DNA from: Fulvimarina uroteuthidis
GTDB taxonomy: Bacteria; Pseudomonadota; Alphaproteobacteria; Rhizobiales; Rhizobiaceae
Direction of reading: 5' to 3'
NCBI RefSeq assembly: GCF_034321785.1
Contig: NZ_JAXLPB010000002.1
Coordinates: 744,001 to 808,000 of the forward strand
Length of the DNA: 64,000 bases
The notes below the pieces were generated by a model. That model saw nothing but the letters and a program-made list of their open reading frames with translations. It was not told where the DNA came from and did not search any database. The translations under genes were made by a program, and so were the position numbers. The first letter of the stretch is position 1; each line of letters starts with the position of its first letter. Below, one piece after another: positions 35,465 to 43,923 of the stretch.

Positions 35465-36241
35465 ATGTCCGACATCGTTCTGAAGACCGAGAATCTCACC
35501 AAGCACTATGGCGGCGTCCAGGCGCTCGAAGGCGCCAATTTCGAGATCCGCAAGGGTGAATGCGTCGCGATCATGGGGGACAACGGCGCCGGAAAGTCGA
35601 CCTTCGTGCGCCAGATCACGGCGGTGGAGCGGCGCACGTCCGGCAAGGTCTGGTTCGACGGCGACTATGTCGACTTCACGGATCCGCTGGAAGCGCGCGA
35701 GGCGGGGATCGAGACGGTCTTCCAGACGCTTGCCCTTGCCGATCACCTGAACGTGCCGGACAATCTGTTCCTCGGGCGCGAACTGATCAAGTTCAGGCTC
35801 GGACCCTTCTCCATCCTCGACTACAAGGCGATGCGCGCCGCGACGCTCGAGGGTCTCAAGAAGACGGGGGTCAAGATCCCCAACATCTCGAACTCGATCC
35901 AGAACATGTCGGGCGGGCAGCGCCAGTGCGTGGCGATCGCGCGCACGGCGACGTTCAAGTCGAAGCTGATCATCATGGACGAGCCCACCGCCGCTCTCGG
36001 GGTTCAGGAGACGGCCCAGGTGGAGAACATCGTGCGCACCCTGAAGGAGCATGCCGAACCCGTCATCCTGATCAGCCACAACATGCGGCAGATCATGGAT
36101 CTCTGCGACCGGATCGTGGTGTTTCGCCGGGGCCGGATCGTGGCCAATCTCAACAAGAACGAGACCGACGGCCAAGACGTCGTCGCCTACATCACCGGCG
36201 CCAAGACCCAGCGGGAATACGATGTCGAGGCCGCCGCCTGA
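35465..36241 (+). CDS. Sugar/cyclitol ABC transporter ATP-binding protein
   Basis: A 258-residue single-domain ATPase. It has Walker A MGDNGAGKSTF, the signature in NMSGGQRQCVAIART, Walker B LIIMDEPTAAL and the H-loop LISHNMRQIMDL. Most ribose-type ATPases are tandem 500-residue proteins; the single-domain form, with a signature carrying QCVAIAR, matches the IatA-like and related rhizobial branch. It completes the binding protein-permease-ATPase set. The C-terminus (GAKTQREYDVEAAA) is intact, unlike the ATPase remnant at 22.3 kb. Confidence 0.94.
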   Translation: MSDIVLKTENLTKHYGGVQALEGANFEIRKGECVAIMGDNGAGKSTFVRQITAVERRTSGKVWFDGDYVDFTDPLEAREAGIETVFQTLALADHLNVPDNLFLGRELIKFRLGPFSILDYKAMRAATLEGLKKTGVKIPNISNSIQNMSGGQRQCVAIARTATFKSKLIIMDEPTAALGVQETAQVENIVRTLKEHAEPVILISHNMRQIMDLCDRIVVFRRGRIVANLNKNETDGQDVVAYITGAKTQREYDVEAAA

Positions 36242-36473
36242 GCGCCCGCACGACGATCAGGCGGGCGATCCCGACATGCGTGTCGCAGACTTGCGGGTCG
36301 CCAGGCTGAGATCGCCCCGGACGATGTCCACCCCGCGCGCGCGCAGACCGGCGTCGACGGCGGCCTGACGGCCTGCGTCTTCGCCGGGGAAGAAAAGGCG
36401 GACCGGTCCGACCCCTTCGTGCGCCGTCAAATGCGGCGCTCCATCGATCAACACTTCAAGTGAGACCCTTTCC

Positions 36474-37484
36474 ATGACCGTAAGAATTGGCGTGATCGGC
36501 ACAGGCATGATCGGACGCGACCATACGCGCCGCATCGAAAAGGTGCTGACGGGCGGCACGATCGTCGCCCTCTCGGATTCTGTGCCGGAAGCCGCGACGA
36601 ACCTGCGCGACGAACTGGCGCCCGCGGCGGTCTGCTATCCGACGGGCGAGGCGCTGGTTGCGGCCGCCGACGTCGACGCGGTGCTCGTCTGCTCCACGGG
36701 CTCGACCCACGAGGCTTACGTGCTCGCGGCGATCGAGGCCGGAAAGCCCTGCTTCTGCGAGAAGCCCCTGGCAACGACCGCCGAAGGCGCCAGGCGGATC
36801 GTCGAGGCCGAGGTCGCGCACGGCTCGCGGCTCGTGCAGGTCGGTTTCATGCGCCGCTACGATGCGGGCTATCGCATGCTGAAGACGGTGGTGGATTCCG
36901 GGATCGGCGCGCCGCTGATGGTCCATGCCGCCCACCGCAATCCGACGGTTCCCGAGCAGTACGTGACGCCGATGGCGATACACGACACGCTGATCCACGA
37001 GATCGACGTCCTGCGCTGGCTTCTCGACGATGACTACGTCTCGGCACAGGTCGTCTTCCCGAAGCGATCGCGGCACGCCCACGCCAAGCTCGCCGATCCT
37101 CAGATCGTGCTCCTCGAAACCGAAAAGGGCGTCCGGGTGGACGTCGAGATCTTCGTCAACTGCCGTTACGGCTACGATATCCAGTGCCAGGTGGTCGGCG
37201 AGGAGGGCATTGCCAGCCTCCCCGAACCGATGGCCGTCGCGCTGCGGCAAAATGCGAGCCTCTCGACGCCGATCCTGACCGACTGGAAGGACCGCTTCGT
37301 CGACAGCTACGATGTCGAATTGCAGGACTTCCTCATGGCGGCGGCGGCCGGCACCGCCTCGGGGCCCTCGTCCTGGGACGGATACGTGGCCGCGATCACA
37401 TCGGATGCCTGCGTCGAGGCGCAGGAGTCGCAGGGCGCCATCGTTCCCATCACCCTGCCCGAACGCCCCACCCTTTATCGCTGA
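36474..37484 (+). CDS. Gfo/Idh/MocA family oxidoreductase, probable inositol 2-dehydrogenase paralogue
   Basis: A 336-residue NAD(P)-dependent dehydrogenase. The Rossmann motif GTGMIGRDHTRR lies near the N-terminus, followed by the EKP motif in CFCEKPLATTAEGA, VGFMRRYDAGYRML and MAIHDTLIHEIDVLRWLLDD with the catalytic Asp/His pair. It is a different protein from the IolG at 19.7 kb. Located behind the ABC importer and 9 bp before an IolI-like gene, it likely oxidises the imported cyclitol or sugar. myo- or scyllo-inositol is a guess from context. Confidence 0.88.
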   Translation: MTVRIGVIGTGMIGRDHTRRIEKVLTGGTIVALSDSVPEAATNLRDELAPAAVCYPTGEALVAAADVDAVLVCSTGSTHEAYVLAAIEAGKPCFCEKPLATTAEGARRIVEAEVAHGSRLVQVGFMRRYDAGYRMLKTVVDSGIGAPLMVHAAHRNPTVPEQYVTPMAIHDTLIHEIDVLRWLLDDDYVSAQVVFPKRSRHAHAKLADPQIVLLETEKGVRVDVEIFVNCRYGYDIQCQVVGEEGIASLPEPMAVALRQNASLSTPILTDWKDRFVDSYDVELQDFLMAAAAGTASGPSSWDGYVAAITSDACVEAQESQGAIVPITLPERPTLYR

Positions 37485-37493
37485 GAGGTCCCC

Positions 37494-38300
37494 ATGACAT
37501 TCGCCATCAACCATATCTGTACGCCGGGCCTTCGGCTCGACGGCTTCTTCGCCATGGCCCGGCGACTGGGATGCGATCTGGTCGAGATCCGCAACGACAT
37601 CCCGGACGTGATCGGCTCGACCTCTCCGCAGACGGTGAAGGCCGCGGCCGAGGCGGCGGGCGTGACGATCCTGTCGATCAACGCCCTCTATCCCTTCAAT
37701 GTCCCGTCGGACGATCTTGCGGCACGGGCGATGAGGATGGCCGACTATGCGAAGGCCTGCGGCGCGCGGGCGCTCGTGATGTGCCCGCTGAACGAAGGCA
37801 CCCCGGTGCCGCGCGCGGACATGGTCGCGGCGCTCGCGACACTGGCTCCGATCCTGCGGGATCGCGGGCTGACGGGGCTCGTCGAGCCGCTCGGCTTTCC
37901 GGTCTCCTCGCTGCGCCGCAAGGCGGACGCGATCGCGGCGATCGAGGCGGCGGACGGCGCCGACGTGTTTCGCCTGGTGCACGACACTTTCCATCATCAT
38001 CTGGCCGGTGAGGCGGAGATCTTCCCCGACCGGACCGGGCTCGTCCACATTTCCGGCGTCGTCGATCCCGACGTCGCGGTCGACGACATGCGCGACGGGC
38101 ACAGGGTCCTTGTCGACGCGGGAGACCGGCTCGGCAATCTCGACCAGATCAGGGCCCTGCGCGAGGGCGGCTACGAGGGGCCGTTCTCGTTCGAGCCTTT
38201 CGCGCAGTCGTTCCACGACCTGTCCGACCCGGAAGCGGCCCTGCGCGACAGCATCGCCTTCATCGCGGCGGGCCTCGGGCGAGCGAAAGCGGCCGAGTAG
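37494..38300 (+). CDS. TIM-barrel isomerase, inosose isomerase-like (IolI-like)
   Basis: A 268-residue AP-endonuclease-2-like barrel beginning MTFAINHICTPGLRLDGFFA. It has CDLVEIRNDIPDVIG, TILSINALYPFN and LTGLVEPLGFPVSSLRRKAD, then FRLVHDTFHHHLAGE with His ligands, GLVHISGV and GPFSFEPFAQ. This pattern fits 2-keto-myo-inositol isomerase-type proteins. It follows the dehydrogenase by 9 bp (GAGAGGT ribosome-binding site), so the two products may act in sequence. Confidence 0.85.
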   Translation: MTFAINHICTPGLRLDGFFAMARRLGCDLVEIRNDIPDVIGSTSPQTVKAAAEAAGVTILSINALYPFNVPSDDLAARAMRMADYAKACGARALVMCPLNEGTPVPRADMVAALATLAPILRDRGLTGLVEPLGFPVSSLRRKADAIAAIEAADGADVFRLVHDTFHHHLAGEAEIFPDRTGLVHISGVVDPDVAVDDMRDGHRVLVDAGDRLGNLDQIRALREGGYEGPFSFEPFAQSFHDLSDPEAALRDSIAFIAAGLGRAKAAE

Positions 38301-38416
38301 CCCCGTGCCGTGAAGGCGGCGGCCTCGAGGCGATCGCGGCGTATCGGGGAGATGACCGAGACGGGCCGAACGGGGGCTTCGTGATCTCGCAAAGAGTGGG
38401 CGGCATGCAGCTTATT

Positions 38417-38557
38417 CATGGGCAGCTACCGTTCAAGGCGACCGCCTTCGTGGCCGCCCAGCCGTCGACGACCCGGTTCATGCCGCGCACGAAGGCGTCC
38501 GCGTCCTCGCCCAGATCGGTCCGCAACTCCGCCTCGGGAGACGAACATCACCGAGGG
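38417..38557 (-). pseudogene. Possible C-terminal remnant of an unidentified gene
   Basis: On the minus strand an open stretch reads ELRTDLGEDADAFVRGMNRV, then VDGWAATKAVALNGSCP and a stop. It has protein-like composition but no upstream start; an in-frame stop lies just before it near 38567. It abuts the dctQ remnant on the other strand, which suggests a rearrangement junction. I cannot identify the family, and it could be chance. Confidence 0.3.
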
Positions 38558-38563
38558 AGAGAG

Positions 38564-38996
38564 AGCACGAAACCGTTTACCCTGGCCCTCGTCGCGGCAC
38601 TGCTCGTCATGGGCCTCATCGCGGTCACCTGTATCGACGTGATCGGCCGCTACCTGTTGAATCGTCGCTTCGGCAGCGCCTACGAGCTGACGCAGATGCT
38701 GCTGGCGTCGCTGGTTTTCGTGGCGCTGCCGGCTGACCACCGCCGAGGGCGGCCATGTCGAGGTTGACCTTGCGCCGCACCTCGTGCCCCCGTCGATCCA
38801 GCGGGGCCGGGCGGGGCGGGGCCGGGCGCGGCTGGCCGGTCCGATCTCGGCCGCGACGCTCGGCTATCTCACCGGGCGTCCGGCGGTTCTCAGCGTTTTC
38901 GCAGCTGCACGAGGGCGCGCGCAGCGCCTCGCGGGCGCTGCCGATGGCGCCGCTGGCTTTCCTGGCGGCGGGCAGGTTTCGTTCCGCGCGCCGTGA
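38564..38996 (+). pseudogene. Frameshifted TRAP transporter small permease (DctQ) remnant
   Basis: From 38564 the frame reads KPFTLALVAALLVMGLIAVT, CIDVIGRYLLNRRFGSAYEL, TQMLLASLVFVALP, the first two helices of a DctQ subunit. At about 38731 one extra base shifts the frame; the next frame continues LTTAEGGHVEVDLAPHLVPP, the conserved DctQ segment. After that the sequence degrades into a G/C-rich run (near 38805-38840) and unrelated residues to a stop at 38996. No start codon with ribosome-binding site and no adjacent dctM or dctP exist, so this is a dead gene. Confidence 0.8.
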
Positions 38997-39009
38997 CGAC
39001 CGTGCGCCG

Positions 39010-40764
39010 TTACGGCCGTGTGCCACCGCCTGCCGATCCGTCCGCGCCGAACCCCTGCCTGAGGAGGCCGTCCCAGCAGGGGGAGAGGGAAATCCGCGTT
39101 CGGGTGTCGAGAACCGCTTCGTAGACGCCGTAGAGTTCGACGTTTGAGATGGTGATCGGGCATTTGGGGTAGAGGACGAGATCGGTCCGAGCGATTTCCG
39201 ACAGGACGAAGGCGTTCGGCTGTGGCACGGTGCGCGAGGGATCGGCGCCGATGGGCACGCCTTTCGGGGCGTCGCGGTCCATCAGATAGGGAAACGGATT
39301 GGTGAAGTTGAGGCTGAAGATGGTCTCGAACCGCACGTCGTTGGCCGCCTCGTATGCCCTGATCGCCTCGACCCCGTCGTCGATCGCCCGCAGCCATGTC
39401 AGATGCATGTCGGGCGCGGTGTAGAAGGTGAAGTCCGGTAGGATCCTGTCGTCCGCGAAGGCCTGGAAGGTCGCCGGATGGCGCTTGTAGAGATTAAGGA
39501 CGGTCGCCGATCGATCGACGATCTCCGCGCGCTGACTCACCTGATCGAGCGTCTTCAGGTTCGGCAGGTCGATGGCGACGTAGTTCATCTGGCCGACCAG
39601 CGCGCGGGCGGCCTTCTGAAGCGTCGAGACGAGGCTCGGCAGCGTGGTGGCGGCGGCCAGCGCCAGGCAGGCGACGAGCAGCTTGCCTTTCAGATGGCCG
39701 ACATTGACGAGGATCGCCAGGACGATCGGCCAGATGAACACGAAGGGCTGGCTGCCCGTGTTCTGGGTTTCGAAGAACAGGCCGGCGACCAGCCCGACGC
39801 CGAGCCACATCGAGCCGCGATCGAACAGTCGCGCAAGGCCCGGCAGCAGGGCGCGCGGCGTCAGCGATCCGGCCGCGTCCGCAAGGTCGCGGCGTTCGGC
39901 AAACAGCAGTACCGCGCACAGGAGGCCCGCCGAGGCGACGATGCCGAAATGGAGCGAGCCGGCCTGGAGGAAACGCTGGAGGAGGACCCCCTCGTTCATG
40001 GCGGCGAGGGTGAGGAGATCGTTCACATAGGCGAGCGTCACGCCGTCGGCGAGCTGCAGCGCCAACAGGATCGCGGCAAAGCCTGAGAGGATGAGGAAGC
40101 CTTCCCGGATCGCGACCCGGCCGGCCAGGACGGCGAACGCGCACAGGAGCCCGCCGGCGGCAAAGCCGGTGATCTTGGTCAGGAACAGGGCCGTCATCGT
40201 GCCGGTGAGGACGGTGACGACGACCATCCGGTTCGTGGCGAACAGAAGCGCCGCGGTCAGCACGTAGAGCAGATGGATGCACTGGCGGTTGTAGTAGCCG
40301 AAGCCGTCGATCGAGGGATAGCTGGAATATTGGGTCGCATTGATCGGCAGGGCGACGAAGAGGATGAACGGCAGGACGAGCGCAAGGGCAATGGTGCGCG
40401 AGCGGCGGTCGGCATCGAGGAGGACGAGCGCGAACAAGGGCGCGGCGACGGCGAGGATCATCCATTGGGCCAGGAGCACGGGCTGGGCCAGGGGAAAGAT
40501 CCCGATCAGAAAGGCAAAGAGCCAGTAGCCGAGCGGACCTGCCGGCGCAAAGAAATCGACCGACGGCACTTGCCCGTTGCCGAGACGGTTCGCGGCATCG
40601 AAATAGATGAAGGTGTCCCAGTAGAAGGCGCCAATGGGCACGGTCAGCGGCAGCATCAGGAGCGAAAACAGCGCGGCGCAGAAAAAAGCGAGGATCAACG
40701 GCGGCGAGAACAGGCCGATCCTGAAGCGGCTGCCGCGGCGGGTGTCACTGGCAATGTCGGACAT
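39010..40764 (-). CDS. Large polytopic membrane protein, GT-C glycosyltransferase-like
   Basis: A 584-residue protein with about ten to twelve hydrophobic helices in residues 20-400 and a soluble C-terminal domain of about 180 residues. The first periplasmic loop reads FYWDTFIYFDAANRLGNGQV followed by PSVDFFAPAGPLGYWL. An Asp in this loop and the Y-x-D-x-x-x-P-G pattern recall GT-C membrane glycosyltransferases that use polyprenyl-phosphate sugars. No specific family can be named. ATG 40764 is chosen because the upstream extension is not hydrophobic or conserved-looking. It stands alone between the decayed DctQ region and leuA. Confidence 0.72.
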   Translation of the reverse strand: MSDIASDTRRGSRFRIGLFSPPLILAFFCAALFSLLMLPLTVPIGAFYWDTFIYFDAANRLGNGQVPSVDFFAPAGPLGYWLFAFLIGIFPLAQPVLLAQWMILAVAAPLFALVLLDADRRSRTIALALVLPFILFVALPINATQYSSYPSIDGFGYYNRQCIHLLYVLTAALLFATNRMVVVTVLTGTMTALFLTKITGFAAGGLLCAFAVLAGRVAIREGFLILSGFAAILLALQLADGVTLAYVNDLLTLAAMNEGVLLQRFLQAGSLHFGIVASAGLLCAVLLFAERRDLADAAGSLTPRALLPGLARLFDRGSMWLGVGLVAGLFFETQNTGSQPFVFIWPIVLAILVNVGHLKGKLLVACLALAAATTLPSLVSTLQKAARALVGQMNYVAIDLPNLKTLDQVSQRAEIVDRSATVLNLYKRHPATFQAFADDRILPDFTFYTAPDMHLTWLRAIDDGVEAIRAYEAANDVRFETIFSLNFTNPFPYLMDRDAPKGVPIGADPSRTVPQPNAFVLSEIARTDLVLYPKCPITISNVELYGVYEAVLDTRTRISLSPCWDGLLRQGFGADGSAGGGTRP

Positions 40765-40931
40765 GGGCGGGCGGTCCTCGGGGCGGCGTTGCTTCAGGCG
40801 ATCTTCAGGATGGACCATGCACGTTAGGGAAGCGTTACGGCCCTCGGCGTGGCGGCGGCCTGCCGCCGGGACTGTGCGCGGGGATGAAAGGGCACTTGCC
40901 ACGAAGGGTCCTTTGGCGCATCCTGCCCGCC

Positions 40932-41175
40932 ATGATCGACAGGCCAGCCATCACGACAGCCCTGCGGAACGCTTGCCCCGGCAGCGCCGGCATCGTCGTG
41001 CGCGCGTCGCTACGTCGTCTCCTTAGCGGCGACCGTCGGGCCCGTTGAGGAAGGGGCGCCCGGCGGTCGGCTCCTGCCGGACCGTTGGTGTTCGTCCACC
41101 GCCCGCTCTGCTCCTTCGAACTTCTCCACCCCGTTGCCGCCCGGCGAAGGCCATGCGCGGCTTTACAAGTTCGAA
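40932..41175 (+). promoter_or_regulatory. Structured leuA leader with possible leader peptide and attenuator
   Basis: A 38-codon frame (40932-41048) contains the run TCG-CTA-CGT-CGT-CTC-CTT, three Leu codons in five including CTA and CTT, which are uncommon here. Its end overlaps a hairpin: GACCGTCGGGC (41031-41041) with GCCCGGCGGTC (41058-41068). The 3' arm can instead pair with 41080-41084 (CGGTC/GACCG), so two exclusive structures exist. A further 9-bp inverted repeat, TTCGAACTT (41115) and AAGTTCGAA (41167), follows. The layout fits leucine-responsive attenuation, but the leader peptide lacks a clear ribosome-binding site. The rest of 40765-41247 holds no gene. Confidence 0.4.
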
Positions 41176-41247
41176 CCGATCGCGGATGACGCCCTGAAAG
41201 AGCGCGCAAGTAATTCCGCCGATCGACGAGACGATTGAAGGACGACC

Positions 41248-43008
41248 ATGTCTGTCACCCCCACCATTCCCGTGCCCGCGAGCGACCATGCCATCGAGGC
41301 GAAAAGGCCGTCTCCGACCGGCCGCGGCAGGACCATGGCGAACGCCGCCGAGAAATACCGGCCCTACGGTCAGGTCGATCTGCCGGATCGCACATGGCCC
41401 GCAAGGACCATCGACACCCCGCCGATCTGGTGCTCCGTCGATCTTCGCGACGGCAATCAGGCGCTGGTCGACCCGATGGGCCACGAGCGCAAGGCCCGCT
41501 TCTTCGCGCTGCTGCTGGCCATGAACTTCAAGGAAATCGAGATCGGGTTTCCGTCCGCCTCCCAGACCGATTTCGACTTCACCCGCTGGTGCATCGAAGA
41601 GGGCGGAACGCCCGACGACGTTTCGTTGCAGGTGCTGGTCCAGTGCCGGCCCGAGCTGATCTCCCGAACGTTCGAATCCCTCGAAGGCTCGACGCGGCCG
41701 ATCGTCCACTTCTACAATTCCACGAGCGAACTCCAGCGGCGCATCGTGTTCGACAAGGATCGCGCCGGCATCAAGGTCATCGCGACCGATGCGGCCAAGA
41801 TGATCGCCGACATGGCGGCGAAGGCGGGCGGCGGCTATCGCTTCGAATATTCGCCGGAAAGCTTCACCGGCACCGAGCTGGAATTCGCCGTCGAGGTCTG
41901 CAACGCGGTGGCGGAGATCATGCAGCCGACGGCCGAGAACAAGCTGATCTTCAACCTGCCGGCGACCGTCGAGATGTCGACGCCCAACGTCCATGCCGAC
42001 CAGATCGAATGGATGTGCCGCAATCTCGACAATCGCGAGAACCTCATCGTCTCGATCCACCCGCACAATGATCGCGGCACGGCGGTGGCGGCCACCGAGC
42101 TGGCCCTGATGGCCGGCGGCGACCGGGTGGAAGGCACCCTGTTCGGCAATGGCGAGCGCACCGGCAATGTCGATCTCGTGACGCTGGCGCTCAACATGTA
42201 CACCCAGGGCGTCGATCCGCTGATCGATGTCAGCGACATCAACCGGATCAAGGACGTCTACGAATATTGCAACCAGCTCGCGGTGGGCGAGCGCCACCCC
42301 TATGTGGGCGAACTGGTCTACACCGCGTTCTCGGGCTCGCACCAGGATGCGATCAACAAGGGCATGAAGGCCGTGCGCAAGGCCAACACGCCGGTGTGGG
42401 AAGTGCCTTACCTGCCGATCGATCCGAAGGATGTGGGCCGCTCCTACGAGGCGATCATCCGGATCAATTCCCAGTCCGGCAAGGGCGGCATCGCCTACAT
42501 CCTGCAGGAGGATTACGGCCTCAACCTGCCGCGCAACCTGCAGGTGGAGTTTCGCGAGGACATCCAGCGCATCACGGACGAGGAGGGGCGCGAGCTGCAG
42601 GCGAGCCGCATCTACGAGCGCTTCATCGAGCGTTACGTCACCCAGCCCGAAGGCCGGCTGCGGTTCGTCAACCATGTCACGAAGCCCGATCCGGACGTCG
42701 CCGAAGGCCGGATCGTCGAGGCGCGGCTGATCGACGGGGGAACGGAGATCGTCATCACCGGTCGGGGCAACGGTCCGATCGACGGGTTCATCGACGGTCT
42801 CTCGAAGCATATCGGCGTCGCGTTCTCCGTGCACGACTATTCCGAGCATTCGCTGGGAACCGGATCCGACGCGCGGGCGATCTGCTACATGGAGATCGCA
42901 CACGATCGCGGACGGCTCTTCGGCGTCGCCATCAACAAGAACATCGTGACGGCCTCCCTGATCGCGATCCTCTCGGCCGCGAACCGGATCCTCGAGGATC
43001 GTCCGTGA
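41248..43008 (+). CDS. leuA: 2-isopropylmalate synthase
   Basis: First committed step of leucine synthesis: acetyl-CoA plus 2-oxoisovalerate. The 586-residue protein is the long LeuA type 2 form. The catalytic HMGL-like barrel (about 55-350) has WCSVDLRDGNQALVDPMGHE, FKEIEIGFPSASQTDFDF and the metal-binding SIHPHNDRGTAVAATEL. The C-terminal LeuA dimer/regulatory domain (about 450-586) has EIVITGRGNGPIDGFIDGLS and DARAICYMEIA for leucine feedback. ATG 41248 has AAGGA five bases upstream. Single gene, ended by a tetraloop hairpin. Confidence 0.97.
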   Translation: MSVTPTIPVPASDHAIEAKRPSPTGRGRTMANAAEKYRPYGQVDLPDRTWPARTIDTPPIWCSVDLRDGNQALVDPMGHERKARFFALLLAMNFKEIEIGFPSASQTDFDFTRWCIEEGGTPDDVSLQVLVQCRPELISRTFESLEGSTRPIVHFYNSTSELQRRIVFDKDRAGIKVIATDAAKMIADMAAKAGGGYRFEYSPESFTGTELEFAVEVCNAVAEIMQPTAENKLIFNLPATVEMSTPNVHADQIEWMCRNLDNRENLIVSIHPHNDRGTAVAATELALMAGGDRVEGTLFGNGERTGNVDLVTLALNMYTQGVDPLIDVSDINRIKDVYEYCNQLAVGERHPYVGELVYTAFSGSHQDAINKGMKAVRKANTPVWEVPYLPIDPKDVGRSYEAIIRINSQSGKGGIAYILQEDYGLNLPRNLQVEFREDIQRITDEEGRELQASRIYERFIERYVTQPEGRLRFVNHVTKPDPDVAEGRIVEARLIDGGTEIVITGRGNGPIDGFIDGLSKHIGVAFSVHDYSEHSLGTGSDARAICYMEIAHDRGRLFGVAINKNIVTASLIAILSAANRILEDRP

Positions 43009-43085
43009 CCCGAGCGTCGGCGCCTGCGTTCGATAGTGAATCGTCGCAGCGTTCGGAAACGGAACATCTGCTTCAATATGGGACG

Positions 43086-43109
43086 GGTGACCGCAGCAAT
43101 GCGGTCACC
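43086..43109 (+). terminator. Hairpin downstream of leuA
   Basis: GGTGACCGCA and TGCGGTCACC form a perfect 10-bp stem around the tetraloop GCAA. It lies 78 bp after the leuA stop. Only a weak T-tract follows, so efficiency is uncertain. Confidence 0.55.
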
Positions 43110-43211
43110 ATCGACCCATTTGACGCAATCTTTGCTTCGTCACCTTGGAACAGCCGCAGAAGGCCGGTACATTAACCGAATGTTCATGGTTTGGTTCTCG
43201 GGGCGATCATA

Positions 43212-43844
43212 ATGGCTGAAACATCGGAGAAAGTCGCGTCGCTTTCGGGCACGAGACGCCTCGCCGACGCCGTGCGCGCCGCGAAGATCGCGGCCGCGCA
43301 GCGGTCCGATGTGGTGGTCGACATCCGGGAGGCCGACCGCGCCCGGCTGGAAATTCTCGCCGAGGAACTGAAGCCGATCGCCGAGGAGGTCGGCGACGAC
43401 GATCTCTTCGACTTCGTGCTGACCGGCGGCCAGACCTCCCGCTACTGGATCGACGGGACGGCGCACGTGACGATGGCGCGCGACCGGCGCACCTATCGCT
43501 TCGTGCGCGAGACGCGGCTGGGGCGTGTGACGCTTGCCGAATCGACCGAGCCGCGCAAGATCGCGGATCATGTGACGACCTATGTCGCCGAGCGGGTGGT
43601 GGAGCGCGATCGCGCCTATGCCGTGGATGACGGGATCGGCCAGCGGGCGAGCAACCCGTCCCGGTTCGGCACCCAGCCCGAGCGCGGCGTCGAGCCGATG
43701 ACAGCGAACGACCAGAACGGGTCCGCGGGCGAAGCCCCCGACCGGGGCGGCAGCCGTCTCGTCGTCGGGCTCGTCTGGTTCCTGCTGGGGATCGTGGTCG
43801 GCGCCGGGATCCCGCTGATCCTGTCCTATCTCTATCTGGCCTGA
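43212..43844 (+). CDS. Conserved hypothetical protein with C-terminal membrane anchor
   Basis: A 210-residue protein. Residues 1-150 are soluble and mixed alpha/beta (LADAVRAAKIAAAQRSDVVV, EDARLEILAEEL-like, DFVLTGGQTSRYWIDGTAHV, YRFVRETRLGRVTLAES). A flexible polar linker (about 150-185) leads to one transmembrane helix at the C-terminus (VVGLVWFLLGIVVGAGIPLI). It is thus probably tail-anchored with the bulk in the cytoplasm. The start M-A-E-T at 43212 is favoured over an upstream in-frame ATG because it begins the polar domain. I recognise it only as a rhizobial-type conserved unknown. Confidence 0.75.
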   Translation: MAETSEKVASLSGTRRLADAVRAAKIAAAQRSDVVVDIREADRARLEILAEELKPIAEEVGDDDLFDFVLTGGQTSRYWIDGTAHVTMARDRRTYRFVRETRLGRVTLAESTEPRKIADHVTTYVAERVVERDRAYAVDDGIGQRASNPSRFGTQPERGVEPMTANDQNGSAGEAPDRGGSRLVVGLVWFLLGIVVGAGIPLILSYLYLA

Positions 43845-43923
43845 ACCGGCCCTTTCCGACGCGGCGGCGCGCTGCCGATCGCCTGCCGCCCGGTCCGTCC
43901 GGGAACCGAAACGACGAGCGGCC

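Noticed and set aside
36257..36475. A 72-codon minus-strand frame between the ABC ATPase and dehydrogenase genes (MERVSLEVLIDGAP...)
   Set aside because: Composition is protein-like, but its start overlaps the dehydrogenase start, no ribosome-binding site or family was recognised, and it runs against the operon. It could be a relic but was not supported enough to list.
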